From NCBI RefSeq assembly GCF_000247815.1, contig NC_021686.1:1901627-1965626 (forward strand): 64,000 nt of DNA. Reading direction: 5' to 3'. The notes under the pieces were generated by a model that saw only the letters and a list, made by a program, of their open reading frames with translations, was not told where the DNA came from and made no database searches. The position numbers were made by a program, and so were the translations under genes. The stretch is from Ficedula albicollis (lineage: Eukaryota; Chordata; Aves; Passeriformes; Muscicapidae). Positions 59,762-64,000 of this stretch are shown here, one piece after another (position 1 is the first letter of the stretch; the number at the start of each line of letters is the position of its first letter).

Positions 59762-60693
59762 AATGCGGGAATGATGCGGGAATGGTGCGGGAATGGTGCG
59801 GGAATGGTGCGGGAATGGTGCGGGAATGGTGCGGGAATGGTGCGGGAATGGTGCGGGAATGGTGCGGGAATGGTGCGGGAATGGTGCGGGAATGGTGCGG
59901 GAATGGTGCGGGAATGGTGCGGGAATGGTGCGGGAATGGTGCGGGAATGGTGCGGGAATGGTGCGGGAATGGTGCGGGAATGGTGCGGGAATGGTGCGGG
60001 AATGGTGCGGGAATGGTGCGGGAATGGTGCGGGAATGGTGCGGGAATGGTGCGGGAATGGTGCGGGAATGGTGCGGGAATGGTGCGGGAATGGTGCGGGA
60101 ATGGTGCGGGAATGGTGCGGGAATGGTGCGGGAATGGTGCGGGAATGGTGCGGGAATGGTGCGGGAATGGTGCGGGAATGGTGCGGGAATGGTGCGGGAA
60201 TGGTGCGGGAATGGTGCGGGAATGGTGCGGGAATGGTGCGGGAATGGTGCGGGAATGGTGCGGGAATGGTGCGGGAATGGTGCGGGAATGGTGCGGGAAT
60301 GGTGCGGGAATGGTGCGGGAATGGTGCGGGAATGGTGCGGGAATGGTGCGGGAATGGTGCGGGAATGGTGCGGGAATGGTGCGGGAATGGTGCGGGAATG
60401 GTGCGGGAATGGTGCGGGAATGGTGCGGGAATGGTGCGGGAATGGTGCGGGAATGGTGCGGGAATGGTGCGGGAATGGTGCGGGAATGGTGCGGGAATGG
60501 TGCGGGAATGGTGCGGGAATGGTGCGGGAATGGTGCGGGAATGGTGCGGGAATGGTGCGGGAATGGTGCGGGAATGGTGCGGGAATGGTGCGGGAATGGT
60601 GCGGGAATGGTGCGGGAATGGTGCGGGAATGGTGCGGGAATGGTGCGGGAATGGTGCGGGAATGGTGCGGGAATGGTGCGGGAATGGTGCGGG
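59762..60693. repeat. 11-base minisatellite GCGGGAATGGT, about 84 copies
   Basis: After one variant unit (with GAATGAT) the array is uniform for more than 900 bases. Eleven is not a multiple of three, so both strands read as an 11-residue peptide repeat (REWCGNGAGMV on the plus strand, HHSRTIPAPFP on the minus strand). These frames of more than 300 codons are repeat artefacts, not genes. Confidence 0.96.
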
Positions 60694-60789
60694 CATGCGG
60701 CAGGAATGGCAGCAGGCACGGGCACACCCCGATGCTCTTTCGTCCCTGCCCGTCCTTCCCGCGGGGACCCGCTGCTCTCTGCCATTCCG

Positions 60790-61996
60790 GCTGCCAGGGA
60801 TGATGGACACGTGTCAGTCAAGGCCCCAGCGGGAACGAGCTGCTGGAGACAGACAGCACAGAGTGTCCCGAGGTGGGGACAAGGCAGCGTGGCAGGGCTC
60901 AGCAGGCCCCGGCTGGAAGCAGAGGTGACCTTGTGTGACATCCAGGCCCCTCCGGGAGGAGGGAGAGCAGAGCCGGCTGCAGCTCCAGCCCAGCCCATCC
61001 GTGCGTGCTGGAAGGAGCCCTGGGAGCATCCCCGGGAGCAGCTCAGGGCAGCCCCTGCCAGGGGATCTCGGCTCGGGGCACAGGGAACTGCCGGGAACTG
61101 CTGCAGCAATCTCTGCCACATCTCCCACCCGCCCCTGTGCTCCCCACCACGGCTTTGGATGTATTTTTTTCACCCAAAGGTGTTTTTTTCCCCCATGGAA
61201 AAGGCAGTGTTTTCAGCAGGGTCCTTTGGCTGAAGGGTGGGTGGGGGTGTCAGCTTTGGGAAGAGGGCAGTTCTGGGGTGAGGGGAGGTGCCAGAGCCTG
61301 GGGGGAATCTGGGGAGCACCCCCAGCCCTGAACACCCCCCACCCCCAAAGGGGTGGGCTATGGGCTCGGGCTCGCAGTTCTCCCACGTTGCCATGACAAC
61401 TGCAGCATCCCAGCTTGGCAGGGATGGGAAATCTCCATCCCATCGCCCGGACACGGCTCTGGAGCTGGCACAGGCAGCATCCCAAACCCACGGAGGAGCA
61501 CGAGGTGCGATCCCTCCTTCCTGCACAGCCCCCCCGGAGCCACACGGCTGCCAGGGCAGGGGCAGGAGAGATTCCTGCTTTTCAGGTGGGGATCTTCCCG
61601 TGCCAGACCCTTCCCCTGCTCTGGGTTTGTGGGGTCCTGGCAAGCAGAGCATCCCCCAGGCTGCCCCCACACCCTCCTGTCTTCTCCGGGGGGGCTCCCA
61701 GATGACGGACCCTGCTCCCCCCGTTGGCCCAGATTTGGGGTGTCTCTGGGCTGGTGTTACCCCCATTAACAGGAGCATCCTCACGGGCGGCTCTCGCTCT
61801 CTGCAGCCCCTCAGCTCGGAGCCTGGAGAGATCCCGAGCTAATTCCTGACAGCAGTGGCACAGGGCTGGGGACAAGCTTAGCTCCTCGTCTCAGAGGCTG
61901 CTGCACCTCCACAAAAGTCGCATTTGAAGAGCATTAATACAAGATTAATCGAGGTTTTAATAAACAGCGAATCGAGCGCTAATGGAGCCCAACTTG
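60790..61996 (+). repeat. Large tandem repeat, copy A (full, ~1.2 kb)
   Basis: From CTGCCAGGGATGATGGACAC to GAGCCCAACTTG. It contains no recognised exon. Its last ~70 bases are a TAAT-rich patch (GCATTAATACAAGATTAATC, TTTTAATAAACAGCGAATC). It follows the 11-base minisatellite directly. Confidence 0.95.
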
Positions 61997-61998
61997 CC

Positions 61999-62466
61999 GG
62001 CTGCCAGGGATGATGGACACGTGTCAGTCAAGGCCCCAGCGGGAACGAGCTGCTGGAGACAGACAGCACAGAGTGTCCCGAGGTGGGGACAAGGCAGCGT
62101 GGCAGGGCTCAGCAGGCCCCGGCTGGAAGCAGAGGTGACCTTGTGTGACATCCAGGCCCCTCCGGGAGGAGGGAGAGCAGAGCCGGCTGCAGCTCCAGCC
62201 CAGCCCATCCGTGCGTGCTGGAAGGAGCCCTGGGAGCATCCCCGGGAGCAGCTCAGGGCAGCCCCTGCCAGGGGATCTCGGCTCGGGGCACAGGGAACTG
62301 CCGGGAACTGCTGCAGCAATCTCTGCCACATCTCCCACCCGCCCCTGTGCTCCCCACCACGGCTTTGGATGTATTTTTTTCACCCAAAGGTGTTTTTTTC
62401 CCCCATGGAAAAGGCAGTGTTTTCAGCAGGGTCCTTTGGCTGAAGGGTGGGAGGGGGTGTCAGCTT
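61999..62466 (+). repeat. Large tandem repeat, copy B (truncated)
   Basis: Repeats the first ~470 bases of copy A at an offset of 1210 with one or two differences, then jumps at GGTGTCAGCTTC back to an internal point of the unit. Confidence 0.93.
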
Positions 62467-62467
62467 C

Positions 62468-63574
62468 TGGAAGCAGAGGTGACCTTGTGTGACATCCAGG
62501 CCCCTCCGGGAGGAGGGAGAGCAGAGCCGGCTGCAGCTCCAGCCCAGCCCATCCGTGCGTGCTGGAAGGAGCCCTGGGAGCACCCCCGGGAGCAGCTCAG
62601 GGCAGCCCCTGGGAGCAGCTCAGGGCAGCCCCTGCCAGGGGATCTCGGCTCGGGGCACAGGGAACTGCAGGGAACTGCTGCAGCAATCTCTGCCACATCT
62701 CCCACCCGCCCCTGTGCTCCCCACCACGGCTTTGGATGTATTTTTTTCACCCAAAGGTGTTTTTTTCCCCCCATGGAAAAGGTAGTGTTTTCAGCAGGGT
62801 CCTTTGGCTGAAGGGTGGGAGGGGGTGTCAGCTTTGGGAAGAAGGCAGTTCTGGGGTGAGGGGAGGTGCCGGAGCCTGGGGGGAATCTGGGGAGCACCCC
62901 CAGCCCTGAACACCCCCCACCCCCAAAGGGGTGGGCTATGGGCTCGGGCTCGCAGTTCTCCCACGTTGCCATGACAACTGCAGCATCCCAGCTTGGCAGG
63001 GATGGGAAATCTCCATCCCATCGCCCGGACACGGCTCTGGAGCTGGCACAGGCAGCATCCCAAACCCACGGAGGAGCACGAGGTGCGATCCCTCCTTCCT
63101 GCACAGCCCCCCCGGAGCCACACGGCTGCCAGGGCAGGGGCAGGAGAGATTCCTGCTTTTCAGGTGGGGATCTTCCCGTGCCAGACCCTTCCCCTGCTCT
63201 GGGTTTGTGGGGTCCTGGCAAGCAGAGCATCCCCCAGGCTGCCCCCACACCCTCCTGTCTTCTCCGGGGGGGCTCCCAGATGACGGACCCTGCTCCCCCC
63301 GTTGGCCCAGATTTGGGGTGTCTCTGGGCTGGTGTTACCCCCATTAACAGGAGCATCCTCACGGGCGGCTCTCGCTCTCTGCAGCCCCTCAGCTCGGAGC
63401 CTGGAGAGATCCCGAGCTAATTCCTGACAGCAGTGGCACAGGGCTGGGGACAAGCTTAGCTCCTCGTCTCAGAGGCTGCTGCACCTCCACAAAAGTCGCA
63501 TTTGAAGAGCATTAATACAAGATTAATCGAGGTTTTAATAAACAGCGAATCGAGCGCTAATGGAGCCCAACTTG
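62468..63574 (+). repeat. Large tandem repeat, copy C (starts inside the unit)
   Basis: It starts at the point equivalent to 60914 and runs to the end of the unit at GAGCCCAACTTG. It carries an extra 24-base internal duplication of CTGGGAGCAGCTCAGGGCAG near 62610. Differences from copy A are few. Confidence 0.93.
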
Positions 63575-64000
63575 TAAGCCATGTGTAACACCCCGGGGGC
63601 TTAAAGACATCCAGAACGGGGCTGGAACATGCTGAAAGGGGGTGTTAATCACCTTGCAGCGCTGAAGACACCGCAGGGGAAGGGAGTTTTAGGGGAAAGG
63701 CTGCAGGTGAGCCTCGGGCACGACCTCTCCCCTCCCACTGCTTCAGGACACGGGGATTTACAAGCGTTTCCCCCACCCCAGCGCTGGCACGAAGGCAGCA
63801 GAGGAATTTGGGACACCTGAGTGCCCCCGGGGCTGGAGCCACGATGAAGCAAGGCCAGTTTATAAGGGAAGGCCAGATGTGCCCTGGAGTGGGGTTATCC
63901 CCAGTCACGAAGTAGGGGGTGGCAACTGGGGGTCGTTCGGGGTGGGCAAACCCTGCAGCTGGCCTGGGACCCCTCTCCGGGGGCTGCAGGAGCCCATCAG
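63575..64000. other. No gene seen
   Basis: Unique GC-rich sequence to the right edge, with no supported exon or repeat. Confidence 0.55.

Noticed and set aside
59444..61233. Frames of 340-506 codons with an 11-residue repeat on both strands
   Set aside because: A translation of the 11-base minisatellite; both strands are equally open, which no real gene requires.

Overview
This window is vertebrate nuclear DNA, almost certainly from a bird and most likely a songbird. The coding exons match vertebrate genes with introns. CR1 LINE 3' ends are the commonest dispersed repeat, and two solo LTRs resemble an endogenous-retrovirus LTR family that I remember as abundant in passerines. The passerine assignment is inference from memory of repeat families, not a search.

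Two protein-coding genes are supported, and they lie head to head. On the minus strand, 236-8989 holds four consecutive coding exons of XPO6 (exportin-6, the nuclear exporter of actin-profilin). They cover about residues 2-189. The ATG exon lies upstream and was not found, and the 3' part of the gene runs off the left edge. On the plus strand, 52571-55319 holds three coding exons of SBK1 (SH3-domain-binding serine/threonine kinase 1). The kinase domain is complete, but the C-terminus is lost in a poly-G block. The same XPO6/SBK1 adjacency is found at human 16p11.2. The ~43 kb between the genes is intron 1 of XPO6, probable promoters and 5' non-coding exons of both genes, dispersed repeats, minisatellites and CpG-rich sequence.

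Layout: 1-9000 is the XPO6 exon region. About 9000-24600 is exon-free, AT-richer sequence, probably XPO6 intron 1. 24600-34600 holds CR1 copies and three arrays (6-bp, 80-bp and 38-bp units). 34100-49300 is GC-rich, CpG-rich sequence with TATA-like sites, a ~1-kb duplication and TAAT-rich patches. 52460-57500 is SBK1. 57700-64000 has an 11-bp minisatellite followed by a 1.1-1.2 kb segment present two and a half times.

The strongest unexplained structure is a set of 17 uninterrupted G runs (12 to 3141 bases, about 9.15 kb, 14 percent of the window). Comparing LTR and CR1 copies inside the window shows that three of these runs replace ordinary sequence of a different length. Several others sit between repeated copies of their own flank. 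An Illumina paired-end adapter is embedded in one CR1 copy and a TruSeq-type adapter end abuts another G run. I therefore read the long G runs as assembly or gap-filling artefacts. They hide real sequence, including the end of SBK1 and perhaps XPO6 exon 1. I found no convincing undescribed biological system. The most interesting biological lead is a spliceable upstream exon at 35262-35323 that would join SBK1 in frame.
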